64,000 nt of DNA from Aureispira sp. CCB-QB1 (GCF_000724545.1 NZ_JHBV01000003.1:62001-126000); one strand, 5' to 3'; counted from the first letter of the stretch, positions 37,029 to 46,389 are shown. The notes: a model not told the origin generated them from the sequence alone. Translations and numbers: made by a program.

Positions 37029-37673
37029 ATGAAATACAAATTATTGATAGAAATACTTCCTTATTTAGAGCAATTTGAAAAGAAAGGAGATGGAGAGACG
37101 GTAAAAGACTTTATTAGTTGGATGCAAGGAACTCCAATCTTAGATGAAAGTGTGGGGAGCAAAAGATTAAAGTCGGTACCATTGCAGGGAAATATTAATG
37201 CTCAAATTTGTCAATTGATTGCATTAATGTATAAATACACTCGATTTTACTATAAAAAGGGATTTAAGAATTCACTTTTACAAACATCGGAAGATTTTGG
37301 TTTTTTGGCAACGCTAGCTACTTTTGGAGATTTACGAAAGAATAAATTAATTCAAAAAAATACTAGTGAATTTACTTCAGGAATGGAAGTTATTCGTAGG
37401 TTAGAGCGGAATGAATTGATTGAGTCTTTTCCTGATCCAGAGGATAAACGGGCCAAACGAGTGAAAATTACTGCAAAAGGTCAGGAGGTTTTTTTTAGTG
37501 CCTTGCCTATATTACAACAAATAGGTGCAATAGCGACAGGAGAGTTGACGGATATAGAAAAACAGCAATTGTTTGAACTATTGAATAAATTGAACTATTT
37601 TCATAATCCTATTTTTCACAATGAAAAAGACGCTCCTTTGGAGATAATTGTAGAGGACTATGTTGAAACATAA
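37029..37673 (+). CDS. MarR-family winged-helix transcriptional regulator
   Basis: A 214-residue regulator. The central helix-turn-helix (about 85-140) is seen in EDFGFLATLATFGDLRKNKLIQKN, then TSGMEVIRRLERNELIESFPDPEDKRAKRVKITAKGQEVF, where the wing's DxRxKRV motif is the classic MarR (DPEDKRAKR) signature. The N-terminal 80 residues are not part of the canonical fold and begin with helical MKYKLLIEILPYLEQFEKKGDG. The stop overlaps the start of the next gene by 14 bases, so the regulator is translated with the shikimate kinase-hydrolase fusion and may control it. Confidence 0.86.
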   Translation: MKYKLLIEILPYLEQFEKKGDGETVKDFISWMQGTPILDESVGSKRLKSVPLQGNINAQICQLIALMYKYTRFYYKKGFKNSLLQTSEDFGFLATLATFGDLRKNKLIQKNTSEFTSGMEVIRRLERNELIESFPDPEDKRAKRVKITAKGQEVFFSALPILQQIGAIATGELTDIEKQQLFELLNKLNYFHNPIFHNEKDAPLEIIVEDYVET

Positions 37674-38850
37674 TATATATTTGCTGGGTTTTATGGGCTC
37701 TGGAAAATCGCATATTGGCAAAATACTGTCAGAGGTATTAGACGTGCCATTGATAGATTTAGATGCCTTTATTGAGTCCGAAGAGGGATGTACAATCACT
37801 GATATTTTTGAACAGAAAGGGGAAGCTTACTTTCGGCAGGTAGAAACAGTGTGTTTACGGCAGTTAGAATCGGCTAGAGCAGTCATTGCTTTGGGAGGGG
37901 GAACGCCTTGTTTTTCGGGTAATATGCCTTGGATCAATCAAACGGGATGCAGTTTCTTTTTGGATCCGCCGATTGATGTATTGGTAGAACGTTTGATTGG
38001 CGAACAAGACAAAAGACCTTTGCTAAAGGGCAAAGATAGCGTGGCATTGCGTCTTTTTATTGAGCAAAAATTAGAAGAACGTCGCAATTTTTATGAGCAA
38101 GCAATTCATACTATAAAAGAAAACTATTCCGCAAGAATCGTATTTGAAATTCAACGCAAAATGAATCAGAAACTATTGTTACTACATGGAGCACTAGGGA
38201 GTGCTGAGCAATTAAGCCCCTTGAAACAGGCATTGGAACCTTATTTTGAGGTACATACACTTAATTTTGAAGGACATGGAGGAAGAGCGACAGAAGCAGC
38301 AAATTTTTCTATTGATTGTTTCACAGAAAATGTGTTGGAGTACCTCAATAAAAATAAAATTGCGCAGATTGATATCTTAGGATATTCAATGGGGGGCTAT
38401 GTGGCTTTGAATCTAGCTCTGAAACATCCTAGCAAAGTTTTTAGGATTTTTACGTTAGCAACAAAATTTGCTTGGTCGGCAGAAAGTGCTTCTAAAGAAG
38501 TAAAAATGCTTGATCCAGTTGTGATAGAAAAGAAAGTTCCTGCTTTTGCAGAAACATTGAAAGAACGACATGCTCCCTTAGATTGGAAGGTTCATTTAAG
38601 CAAAACAGCTGCAATGATGTTAGCTTTGGGCAATGGTGCAAAGTTGTCTACAGAAGATTTTCAAAAAATTCAGCATAGGGTTTTATTAACAGTCGGTTCA
38701 AAAGATAGAATGGTTAGTGAAGAAGAGACTAGAGCGGTTGCCAATACTTTACCCAACGGGACGTTTAAATTATTAGAGGGAGTTAAGCATCCAATAGAAC
38801 AAGTAGATGTGAAAACTTTTAGCCAAAAGGTAGTCTCTTTTTTTGATTAA
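37660..38850 (+). CDS. Shikimate kinase fused to an alpha/beta hydrolase
   Basis: A 396-residue protein with two apparently complete domains. Residues 1-165 form a shikimate kinase (phosphorylates shikimate at O3 with ATP, aromatic amino-acid pathway): P-loop GFMGSGKS (10-17), shikimate-binding DLDAFIE (33-39), FRQVE, GGGTP, and lid KRPLL and ERRNFYEQA with the Arg residues. At residue 168 a new start-like MNQKLLLLHGALGS begins an alpha/beta hydrolase with elbow GYSMGGY, acid in GSKDRMVS and His in GVKHPIEQ. There is no stop between them and the ATG at 38161 could serve internally. The gene overlaps the MarR gene. Functional connection of the two halves is unknown. Confidence 0.85.
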   Translation: MLKHNIYLLGFMGSGKSHIGKILSEVLDVPLIDLDAFIESEEGCTITDIFEQKGEAYFRQVETVCLRQLESARAVIALGGGTPCFSGNMPWINQTGCSFFLDPPIDVLVERLIGEQDKRPLLKGKDSVALRLFIEQKLEERRNFYEQAIHTIKENYSARIVFEIQRKMNQKLLLLHGALGSAEQLSPLKQALEPYFEVHTLNFEGHGGRATEAANFSIDCFTENVLEYLNKNKIAQIDILGYSMGGYVALNLALKHPSKVFRIFTLATKFAWSAESASKEVKMLDPVVIEKKVPAFAETLKERHAPLDWKVHLSKTAAMMLALGNGAKLSTEDFQKIQHRVLLTVGSKDRMVSEEETRAVANTLPNGTFKLLEGVKHPIEQVDVKTFSQKVVSFFD

Positions 38851-38875
38851 TACAAAGTCAACTTTAGCAATTGGG

Positions 38876-39877
38876 TTACTCTACAACCCAAGCTTTTTTG
38901 TTATAATTTTCTTGTAAAAAATCTAAATGCAACTTTAGTTCTTCTGGAGTACAAGTAATTTGAACACCAACTCTATTTAACCCATTTTTTACAGTTACCT
39001 CTGGTAGGTAATTGTCTTTTTCTAATTTTTTGGCCAGACGATCAGCATTTCTCTTTTTTCCAAAAGCTCCCAAAACAATAACATAATCTTCTGCATTTTT
39101 GTCTATCTCAGGCAACTCTTCAATCACTTTCTCAACAATTGTATCAACTGGTGTTTCTTCAACTTCAGGTTGGGTTGCTGTTGGATTACTTCCGATAGAT
39201 GGGATCAAAGAAGCTTGAGAACTATTGTTTGTATCTTGAGTAGATGTATTGTTATTGCTAGCAATAGTTGTAGGTGGATTAGTGCTAGAAGTACCAACAA
39301 TAGCCCGATAGATAAACGGTGTAGATAAAGCAAAAATAAAGACAGCAGCAATAGCAATCACTTTAGGTTGTGCTACAATCGACAAAATACCTGCTTTTTG
39401 TTTTCGTTTGATCGGAACTAAATGCTCTGGTATGTCTTGTTTGCTCAAGTAATCCTTATTGCGAAGAATTGGAGTACAAGCCAAACTAGGTAACCCATAA
39501 GCGTCTTTCAAGAAATTAGTATCAGCAGGAACAAATTCTAATTTAGAATCTGAGTTAAAATACAGTTTACCAATATTTTCAAAATGAACAATTTTATTGT
39601 TAAATAAATCAACTTCAATTTGACGACTAAAAGCCTCTACTTTTTGAGTAGCTTGTTTATAAGTTAAATGTTCTTTTTGAGCAATATGGTTGGCTAACAA
39701 GCCATCGTTGTTGACTAACTTGGGATTGAAGGAAACGACTTTTTGAGGAGGTAATAGACGCTGTTCTACAAAGTCAATTGATGCAGAAGCGTAATTGACA
39801 ATAAAGCCCCCAATTGTGGGTATAATAACACAATCGTTTGAAAAAAGGAGTTCTTCTATGTGATAAGATAGATCCAA
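38876..39877 (-). CDS. HU-CCDC81/SPOR domain protein
   Basis: A 333-residue protein. The N-terminal 150 residues match the two bacterial HU domains of CCDC81-type proteins (YHIEELLFSNDCVIIPTIGGF, then ANHIAQKEHLTYKQA and FENIGKLYFNSDSKLEFVP). One membrane helix is at about 172-190 (VIAIAAVFIFALSTPFIY), a Ser/Thr/Asn-rich linker follows, and a SPOR domain (about 262-333) binds denuded glycan strands of the division septum. It probably links cell-envelope division sites to a cytoplasmic HU-like domain. The start appears to be TTG at 39877, an uncommon codon, since no ATG precedes the conserved sequence. Confidence 0.87.
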   Translation of the reverse strand: MDLSYHIEELLFSNDCVIIPTIGGFIVNYASASIDFVEQRLLPPQKVVSFNPKLVNNDGLLANHIAQKEHLTYKQATQKVEAFSRQIEVDLFNNKIVHFENIGKLYFNSDSKLEFVPADTNFLKDAYGLPSLACTPILRNKDYLSKQDIPEHLVPIKRKQKAGILSIVAQPKVIAIAAVFIFALSTPFIYRAIVGTSSTNPPTTIASNNNTSTQDTNNSSQASLIPSIGSNPTATQPEVEETPVDTIVEKVIEELPEIDKNAEDYVIVLGAFGKKRNADRLAKKLEKDNYLPEVTVKNGLNRVGVQITCTPEELKLHLDFLQENYNKKAWVVE

Positions 39878-39928
39878 GCCAAGTCTAATTAGATAGATAG
39901 AAAAACTCTTTTCTATCTTGTTGATAAT

Positions 39929-40336
39929 TTATTGAATGGTTATTTCCTCACGAATAATTTTGTTGTCGTAAGTATATAACTCTACAAAATAACTACCTCT
40001 TTTTAATTTTTCCAAATTTACTTCGTAAATAGTGTTGATTGGAAGGTCAAAAAGGTGATTATCTTCAATAACAATATCTTTTTCGGAAGACTTTAAGACC
40101 AAACGATTCATTTTGCCACCTAAAGATTCAAAATCTATATAAAGCAATTTGCCTTCTTGGTTGGTGTGAAAAGACCAATTATCTTCTTTGGTTAATTCAT
40201 TTTCAAAATTAGCCCAATCAATATCAGAGGAAGGAGTAGAAACAATGGCAATGTCAGAGGTAGAAGCGGTTTGATGTTGTCCTATTGCGTATTGGCATAA
40301 TAGGAGAATAAAGGTAATGCAAGTTACGGCCTTCAT
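39929..40336 (-). CDS. Secreted protein of unknown function, possible type-A sorting-like C-terminus
   Basis: A 135-residue protein when started at the ATG at 40336, which places a signal peptide (MKAVTCITFILLLCQYAIGQ) at the front. The last 80 residues (WSFHTNQEGKLLYIDFESLGGKMNRLVLK, then DLPINTIYEVNLEKLKRGSYFVELYTYDNKIIREEITI) resemble the T9SS sorting domains of Bacteroidota in the RGSYFVELYTYDNK block (usual GVYFVRIYTDKG). It may be the export tail without a large cargo. Upstream is the 430-bp gap before the next gene. Confidence 0.65.
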   Translation of the reverse strand: MKAVTCITFILLLCQYAIGQHQTASTSDIAIVSTPSSDIDWANFENELTKEDNWSFHTNQEGKLLYIDFESLGGKMNRLVLKSSEKDIVIEDNHLFDLPINTIYEVNLEKLKRGSYFVELYTYDNKIIREEITIQ

Positions 40337-40766
40337 TAATTTTTTTTTTAGAAAATTTAGCGAGTTTTTTTCTTTTCTTAAAAAGTAGTTCAACATTGGA
40401 GAATAGCTATTTTTTTTATTTACTACAATGTTATAGGAACTTACTTTTGATGTCTTTTATTTCAATATTCTATCTATACGGCTATCAATAATAGGGTTTT
40501 TTGGTAGAATTACCAAATTTAGAATGCTTAATTTCTTTTTTTTAAGACAATGTTATAGTTTTAACAACCATTTGGTTAATAACAATTATAAAATAAAACC
40601 TTAATCAATAGGACACAAAAAATTATTATTAACCTAATATTTGAGGTACTAACCAAAGAGAATTATTCGTTTAAAGATAATATTATTATACTCTATTTAC
40701 GGCTTCGTTTTGTATAGAATAAACCAATTACTATTATTAAACGTCGATATTCAATAATTATTTTAT
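40337..40766. other. Intergenic region, 430 bp, AT-rich
   Basis: No gene is apparent. ACAATGTTATAG occurs twice about 120 bp apart (near 40424 and 40546), which may be a small direct repeat. Promoters for the divergent genes at 40336 and 40767 must lie here, but I cannot identify a convincing TAnnTTTG. Confidence 0.4.
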
Positions 40767-42620
40767 ATGCCCATGTCCAAAATCTGTCATTTTTTTCTTC
40801 TTCTATTCTTGCTGTGCAATATCCCCATTTCTGTCAAGGCACAATTAAAACCAACCAAAACAGAAGCGGTTGTGACATTTATATTCACTAATCCAATGAC
40901 AAAAGAACCCGTTGGAGGGAAGAAATTTGTATTAGAAGGACAAAAAAATAAAAAAGAACTCTATTTAGAGACGGATAAAGAAGGGAAAGCAGCTTCGTTG
41001 GTACCTATAGACGACATCTATGCAGTGCATTTGGATAATTGGCAGCGTTTTGCTTCGGTAACAATTCCCAAGGGGGAATATCAACGACACGAAATTCCAG
41101 TGCCTTTTTACGAAATGCCTAAAGATGGGAGTGCTTTGTTGATTGATATACCAGTGCATATTCGGCTCATTAACAGTGATAATAAGCCATCTAATTTGGT
41201 GGAAGAATTGACGATACGAAGTGGAACGAGCCGAAAAACACATCGGGTAACGACGGATTCGAATGGGCGAGCGGCACTTGATTTGCCAATAGGTTGTGAG
41301 TATATGCTAAATTTGAAAGGAGCACCGAATTATTATAAATTTGAAATTCCTAACAAACCTTACGCTGCTTGGACTGAGGATGTGTTGTTTGAGCGAAAAT
41401 TAGGAATGGATAAATACCCATCTATTCATCGTGCATTATTTAATTTTGTATTTCAAGATTTGGATGGAAATTTGACCGAAGGAGAAACCTTTTGGTTGAT
41501 TAGCAAAAAAGACGGGACTCGCTACGAAGGAGTGACAAATGCTTATGGGATTGCACAGATTTTGGTACCTCTAGATGATGTCTATGTGCTCAATGCGACT
41601 TATAATCTCAATTTTGGTGAAAAAGAAGTTGTTTTGGATCAGGAGAGTGATATTGTAGTTGAAACTATTGTTTATGAGTCGGTTACCTCTAAAGCATGGC
41701 GTGCTCGTCAAAAGAAACAGGAGCTCTTGGCTGCCCGTCGAGATTCTATAGCGGTGGCAGAAGAGTTGCGGCAAGCAAAAGAATTAGACTCGTTAAGGAA
41801 GCTAAATTTAGAAGAAAAATTGATACAAGAGCTGATTCGAAAAAATCAACCTATTCCGATTAAACGAACGTTTAAAATTAGAAAAGCGGTAAAAGCTAAG
41901 GTAGCAATCATAGAAGAGCAACTGAAGGTTAATCCCAATTATTTTGTGGATGAAGGGAAACCGATTTTGGCAACATTACAGCGTTTTAAGGAATCATGGA
42001 AAGGAAAAGTTGTAGTGACAGATATAACACAAAGTATGAACCCTTACTTGGAGGAGGTTTTAATTTGGCATTTGTTAAATCTAAAACAAGGAGAACACAC
42101 CAAGTATTTATTTTTTAATGATGGCGATCAGAAAATGGCCAGCGCAAAAAAAATAGGAGCAACGGGGGGGATTTATGACTGTGAAGGTGCTTGGGAAGAA
42201 TTGCCTTTAGTTATAAATACCATGCATCTGGCTATAGAACGAGGTTTAGGAGGGGGAGAGCCGCCCGAAAATGATTTAGAAGCGGTCTTAAAAGGCATTC
42301 AACAACGTCAAGATATAGAAGAAGTAGTGCTAATTGCAGATAGTTATAGTCGTGTTCGTGATATGGAGTTACTCTCACAAATCGACATTCCAATTCGAAT
42401 TATTCTATGTGGAGCAGAAGAAAAAAATAGCTTTTATCAAGTACTTAAGCCAGATATCAACGAAGAGTATTTGACCATTGCCCATCGAACAAAAGGTTCT
42501 ATTCATACTTTAAGACAAGATATTCTCAATCTTAGCGAAAAAAAAGAAGGAGAAATTGTTGAAATTGGAGCGCATCGTTATATATTGAGAAATAAACAGT
42601 TTATTAAATTAGACGATTAG
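40767..42620 (+). CDS. Secreted multi-domain protein with CNA-B-like repeats and a vWA-like domain
   Basis: A 617-residue exported protein with signal peptide MPMSKICHFFLLLFLLCNIPISVKAQ. Three similar strand-rich domains (about 30-110, 120-205 and 215-305) share a pattern of TF..ldG..L.EGE..WL.SK.DG, T.A.G.A..LVPLDDVY. This pattern suggests tandem Ig/CNA-B-like domains that may form a stalk. A charged helical stretch follows (about 310-410). The C-terminal 200 residues begin VVVTDITQSMNP, a degenerate MIDAS-like DxTxS start of a vWA-type fold, followed by EEVVLIADSYS and IPIRIILCGA. No enzymatic motif was found. Surface adhesion or signalling is plausible. Confidence 0.65.
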   Translation: MPMSKICHFFLLLFLLCNIPISVKAQLKPTKTEAVVTFIFTNPMTKEPVGGKKFVLEGQKNKKELYLETDKEGKAASLVPIDDIYAVHLDNWQRFASVTIPKGEYQRHEIPVPFYEMPKDGSALLIDIPVHIRLINSDNKPSNLVEELTIRSGTSRKTHRVTTDSNGRAALDLPIGCEYMLNLKGAPNYYKFEIPNKPYAAWTEDVLFERKLGMDKYPSIHRALFNFVFQDLDGNLTEGETFWLISKKDGTRYEGVTNAYGIAQILVPLDDVYVLNATYNLNFGEKEVVLDQESDIVVETIVYESVTSKAWRARQKKQELLAARRDSIAVAEELRQAKELDSLRKLNLEEKLIQELIRKNQPIPIKRTFKIRKAVKAKVAIIEEQLKVNPNYFVDEGKPILATLQRFKESWKGKVVVTDITQSMNPYLEEVLIWHLLNLKQGEHTKYLFFNDGDQKMASAKKIGATGGIYDCEGAWEELPLVINTMHLAIERGLGGGEPPENDLEAVLKGIQQRQDIEEVVLIADSYSRVRDMELLSQIDIPIRIILCGAEEKNSFYQVLKPDINEEYLTIAHRTKGSIHTLRQDILNLSEKKEGEIVEIGAHRYILRNKQFIKLDD

Positions 42621-42857
42621 TAAAAGATAAAACTTAACTGTGCTATTATTGCGTGGTTTTATATTTTTTTGAGTTTTAACAAAAAACTGAAAAATGCATT
42701 TTGGGATGGATTGGATGATTAATCCTTCCAGTATTAAAACAATAAGCCGATTAAAAGCCCCCGAAATCAATTTCTAATTGTTCCCAATTGGGACAAAAAT
42801 GGCTTAGTAAGGCATTACTAGCATACGACTAAACTATAAAAGCATTATTACACATTT

Positions 42858-43520
42858 ATGAATAATATTTCTATTGCTCCAGAAATAAGAAAAAAATGCC
42901 CTGATTTGGTTTTGGGCTGCTTCTCTTGTCAATTGACTTGGGAGGCTAGTTCAAAAGGACTCGAAAAAAAAATACAAGATACTTGCGCTTCTTTGGCTCA
43001 AGAGTTGACTAGACCAGAAATCAGTCAAATTGAAGCGATCGCTTCTTCTAGAGCAGCTTACAAGGCTTTGGGAAAAGATCCTAGCCGTTATCGTTTATCG
43101 GCAGAGGCTTTATTAAGGCGAGTAGTCTCTGGAAAGGGATTGTATCAAATTAATACGATTGTAGATACATTGAATTTAATTTCCATAAAGACGGGATATT
43201 CGATAGGAGGTTATGATGCTGCAAAAATAGAGGGGGATATTGTGTTGGGAATAGGTGCAAAAGGAGAACTTTATGAGGGGATAGGAAAGGGAGATTTAAA
43301 TATTGAACATTTGCCTGTTTTTAGAGATAACAAAGGGGCTTTTGGTACGCCAACGAGTGACTCTACTCGAACGATGGTGACAGAAAATACAAGTTCTTTT
43401 TTGATGGTTTTTCTAAACTTTGGAAATCATGCCACTTTAAAAGATAGTTTGATACAGACCAAGAGCTTGTATGAGGAATATACGAATGCAACGGATTGCC
43501 AAACTTTAATTATCGAGTAA
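42858..43520 (+). CDS. B3/B4 tRNA-binding-like domain protein
   Basis: A 220-residue protein that resembles the B3/B4 domain of bacterial phenylalanyl-tRNA synthetase beta. Sequence marks include SSRAAYKALGKDPSRYRLSAEALLRRV near 65-90, then GLYQINTIVDTLNLISIKTGYSIGGYD near 95-120 and DIVLGIGAKGELYEGIG. Stand-alone members are cytoplasmic and are thought to act on tRNA or amino acids, possibly in editing, but function is unsettled. The stop is 4 bp before the start of an exported toxin-23-like gene, so they are probably co-transcribed. Confidence 0.82.
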   Translation: MNNISIAPEIRKKCPDLVLGCFSCQLTWEASSKGLEKKIQDTCASLAQELTRPEISQIEAIASSRAAYKALGKDPSRYRLSAEALLRRVVSGKGLYQINTIVDTLNLISIKTGYSIGGYDAAKIEGDIVLGIGAKGELYEGIGKGDLNIEHLPVFRDNKGAFGTPTSDSTRTMVTENTSSFLMVFLNFGNHATLKDSLIQTKSLYEEYTNATDCQTLIIE

Positions 43521-43524
43521 TCTG

Positions 43525-44433
43525 ATGAAGCAATTTTTTTTGTCAACGTTCTTTTTTTTGATAACATGTAGTGCAACTGCCCAACTGGATTTTGGACAAG
43601 GTTTTGGCGGGCAGATTGGTTTTTCTTTTAATTTGGGAAGCCATTTTAACCGAATTGGTTTGATCGCAAAGGTTTATTTCCATTACGAGCACATACAAGG
43701 AAATTTACAACTAGCAGGTTATTACAATCCACGTTCTTTTGCAACAGAAATTCCTTCTTGGGAGGGGCAGCTTAGAGTGGGAGTTGTAGCTGCTTTTGGA
43801 GCTAAAGATTCGGTGCATTACAGTCCTTTTATTCATGAAATTAGCAACCAAACAAGTCGCCCATATTCCATTGGTTATAGCTATAATTTTTATTTGGATA
43901 ATATAAAAACTTCTCAATTAACTGGGACATTTGGTTTTGGAATTTATGGTTTTAGTTTGTTGATGGAAAATGATTTTTTGGCATTTTTTCAAGAGGATAA
44001 GCACAGAACTGGAGCGGTTGGTTTATATTATAGAATACAAAATACTCAAATTTCGATTGCTAATATTGCTTGGACAGCCGATCCCTACGGTCCAGGAAGC
44101 ATTACCATGAAATCAAAGCAATTTCCTGCGAAATATGGTTATCGAGCCATGAAAGATGTTTTGTATCAAGAAAAAAGTGCTGGCGTATTGGCAATAGGAA
44201 TAGAACAGTATCTAGGTTTTGGGCAATATTTAGGGGCAACGCTAGGGGTTGATGCAGATCAAGTAAGAAATGCTTTTCAAAATCTATTGATTCACGATTC
44301 CTTTTTATTAACAGATCCACATATTCCAATGATCGACACCGAAGGAAAACAATATTTGTACGAAGAAGGACAAAAAGTTCGACCTGCTAAATTGTTCTTT
44401 CAGATACAAGGAAATAATACGGCATTGTATTAG
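43525..44433 (+). CDS. Exported protein resembling polymorphic-toxin type 23 (Ntox23-like) or beta-barrel
   Basis: A 302-residue protein with signal peptide MKQFFLSTFFFLITCSATAQ. The N-terminal 190 residues are strand-rich (DFGQGFGGQIGFSFNLGSHF, YGFSLLMENDFLAFF). The C-terminal part (about 215-300) reads GVLAIGIEQYLGFGQYLGATLGVDADQ, RNAFQNLLIHD, HIPMIDTEGKQYLYEEGQKVRPAKLF. This resembles, from memory, the C-terminal block of Bacteroidota toxin-23-like exported proteins, but an outer-membrane barrel or other periplasmic function is also possible. No immunity-type gene is adjacent. Its partner is the B3/B4 gene, four bases upstream. Confidence 0.5.
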   Translation: MKQFFLSTFFFLITCSATAQLDFGQGFGGQIGFSFNLGSHFNRIGLIAKVYFHYEHIQGNLQLAGYYNPRSFATEIPSWEGQLRVGVVAAFGAKDSVHYSPFIHEISNQTSRPYSIGYSYNFYLDNIKTSQLTGTFGFGIYGFSLLMENDFLAFFQEDKHRTGAVGLYYRIQNTQISIANIAWTADPYGPGSITMKSKQFPAKYGYRAMKDVLYQEKSAGVLAIGIEQYLGFGQYLGATLGVDADQVRNAFQNLLIHDSFLLTDPHIPMIDTEGKQYLYEEGQKVRPAKLFFQIQGNNTALY

Positions 44434-44466
44434 TTCAGCAGTCTGTTTGTTTTTTAGTTATTCGTA

Positions 44467-45843
44467 TTATTCTATTTTAGAAGGGGTGCCCAGTTGACGA
44501 TAAGCCCTCCATAGGAAAATAGCGGTTACCAACATTGACAAAACATCTGCAATAGGAAAAGCATACCAAATGCCATTAATCCCCCAAAAACGAGGAAGTA
44601 TAAAAACCAATGGGATGAGGAAAAAACCTTGTTTGGTTAAGGTTAGTAATAACGCAGGGACGGCTTTCCCGATAGCTTGATAGTAGGAAGAACCAATCAA
44701 TTGTATGAGTATCAAAGGCATTGCCATAAATACAATCGCCATAGCTTCGGGAGTAATTGCTAAAATCTCTTTGTTGGTAGAGAAAAGTTTAACAATTGTA
44801 ACTTGAAAATACAGAATACAGATGTATATAAGAATCGCAATTAAGCTTCCATAAATAATTGATTTTCGAATGGTTTCTTTGACACGATGGTATTCTTTTG
44901 CGCCATAATTATAACTGGTAATAGGTAAAAAACCTTGTGTAATTCCTGTGATTGGGAACATAGCGAACATCATAACACGATTGATAATTCCATAGACCGA
45001 AATATAAATTTCGCTACGTCCATAAGTATATAAGGAGTGGTTGAGGACAATAGCCAAGATACTAATCACTCCTTGGCGTGCTAAGGAGACAAAACCCAAA
45101 GAGATAATTTCAGAAATAATGGACCAATGTAGGACTAAGTTTTTTTTACTAATTCTCAAATCGCTATCGCCTTTTACAAAGAACCAAATGGTATAACTAG
45201 CACTTACAGAATACGAAAAAATAGTAGCCAAAGCAGCTCCTTGCATTCCCCAATCAAGCCAATAGATAAAAATAGGATCTAGCACTAAATTTAAGATAGC
45301 AGGAACAAGCATTACATTCATAGCTATTTTGGGAAAACCTTGTGCTCGAATAACATGGTTGCTCATCATTCCCCACGACAAAAAAGGTATGCCTAGCAGT
45401 ATGATGGTGAAGTATTCTTTGGCAAAGGGCATGATGTCGTCTTTGGCACCAAAGATCATTAATAACTCTTCTTTGAAAATCATTCCCATGATAACAAAAA
45501 AGGTAGCAATAGACATGTTTAATGTGATCTGATTGCCAAAGACTTGTTGTGCGTGTTGGTTGTCGTTTGCACCTAATGCTCTAGAAATGATTGAGGCGCC
45601 TCCAATTCCTATCGACATTCCAATAGAGGCGATTAAAAATGTAACAGGTAAGACAACTGAGATAGCTCCAATTCCCATGGCACCAACCCAATGCCCTACA
45701 AAGATAGTATCGACAATCAAATAGATAGACATGACTAAAAAACCAATTGCAGCTGGAATTCCTTGCTTGGCAATCAATTTGTCGATTGTCTCGGTGCCTA
45801 ATTCGTTGGATTTTTTTTCTGTACTTAGATTATTGGGTTGCAT
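44467..45843 (-). CDS. MATE-family multidrug efflux transporter
   Basis: A 458-residue membrane protein when started at the ATG at 45843 (MQPNNLSTEKKSNE); an ATG at 45933 would add a hydrophobic 30-residue stretch not usual for MATE. About twelve helices are visible. MATE signatures include LVMSIYLIVDTIFVGHWVGAMGIGAIS near the first helices and GGASIISRALGAND and LILIQLIGSSYYQAIG in later ones. Antiport of cationic drugs or metabolites with Na+ or H+ is the family role. The gene converges on the toxin-23-like gene, and upstream is a 546-bp gap. Confidence 0.92.
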   Translation of the reverse strand: MQPNNLSTEKKSNELGTETIDKLIAKQGIPAAIGFLVMSIYLIVDTIFVGHWVGAMGIGAISVVLPVTFLIASIGMSIGIGGASIISRALGANDNQHAQQVFGNQITLNMSIATFFVIMGMIFKEELLMIFGAKDDIMPFAKEYFTIILLGIPFLSWGMMSNHVIRAQGFPKIAMNVMLVPAILNLVLDPIFIYWLDWGMQGAALATIFSYSVSASYTIWFFVKGDSDLRISKKNLVLHWSIISEIISLGFVSLARQGVISILAIVLNHSLYTYGRSEIYISVYGIINRVMMFAMFPITGITQGFLPITSYNYGAKEYHRVKETIRKSIIYGSLIAILIYICILYFQVTIVKLFSTNKEILAITPEAMAIVFMAMPLILIQLIGSSYYQAIGKAVPALLLTLTKQGFFLIPLVFILPRFWGINGIWYAFPIADVLSMLVTAIFLWRAYRQLGTPSKIE

Positions 45844-46389
45844 ACAAGTTCTGGAATATAAGTAAATGTTTAGAAAAAAATATAGCAACCATAATAAGTT
45901 ACTGTTTGACTCATAAATGAGATGCGTGTTCAATAACTTTTACCGATAATTTTTTATGCTCACTTACTTAGGTGCTAATAAAAGAAATGTGTATTTTGTA
46001 ATTATAATTTGTTGGTTTTGGTAAATTGTAAAGGTTTATTAAAGGCACTTATTTGCAAACATAATAAAGTAAGAATTGTTCATTTAGTTTAAAATAAAAA
46101 AGTCATTATTAAAAGGCATTAAACTTGTAAAACTGCTGGATTCTAGTATTTTAAATTAAAAGATATCTGCATTGTATTTCTTAAGTGTCACCAACTATTA
46201 AGTAAGTGGGCAGAAAAAAATATAGCTAAAAAAATAGACTTATTTTTAGTGCTAGTCAAAGAGAAAAAGTGCAGATTTAGCGGGCTAAAGCAAGATGTTT
46301 CGATGAAGAGTAGCGCAAAAAGAAAGTTGTTTTTTATATAGTTTTTTCTGAACGATTACTTATACTTATCAACTTAAAATTTTATAACT
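45844..46389. other. Intergenic region, 546 bp, with a possible 248-bp inverted-repeat element
   Basis: No gene is visible. The ends GCTCACTTACTTA (45958-45970) and TAAGTAAGTGGGC (46199-46211) are inverted repeats with one mismatch and enclose AT-rich sequence without a reading frame. Possible target duplications were not found. The VOC gene's promoter probably lies between 46212 and 46389. Confidence 0.4.

Noticed and set aside
42640-42735. Possible half copy of the dispersed element (GCGTGG, TTTTTTTGAG, AAAAAACTGAAAAATGCA)
   Set aside because: It resembles only the T-rich hairpin arm of copy B, has no second end and could be an ordinary terminator.
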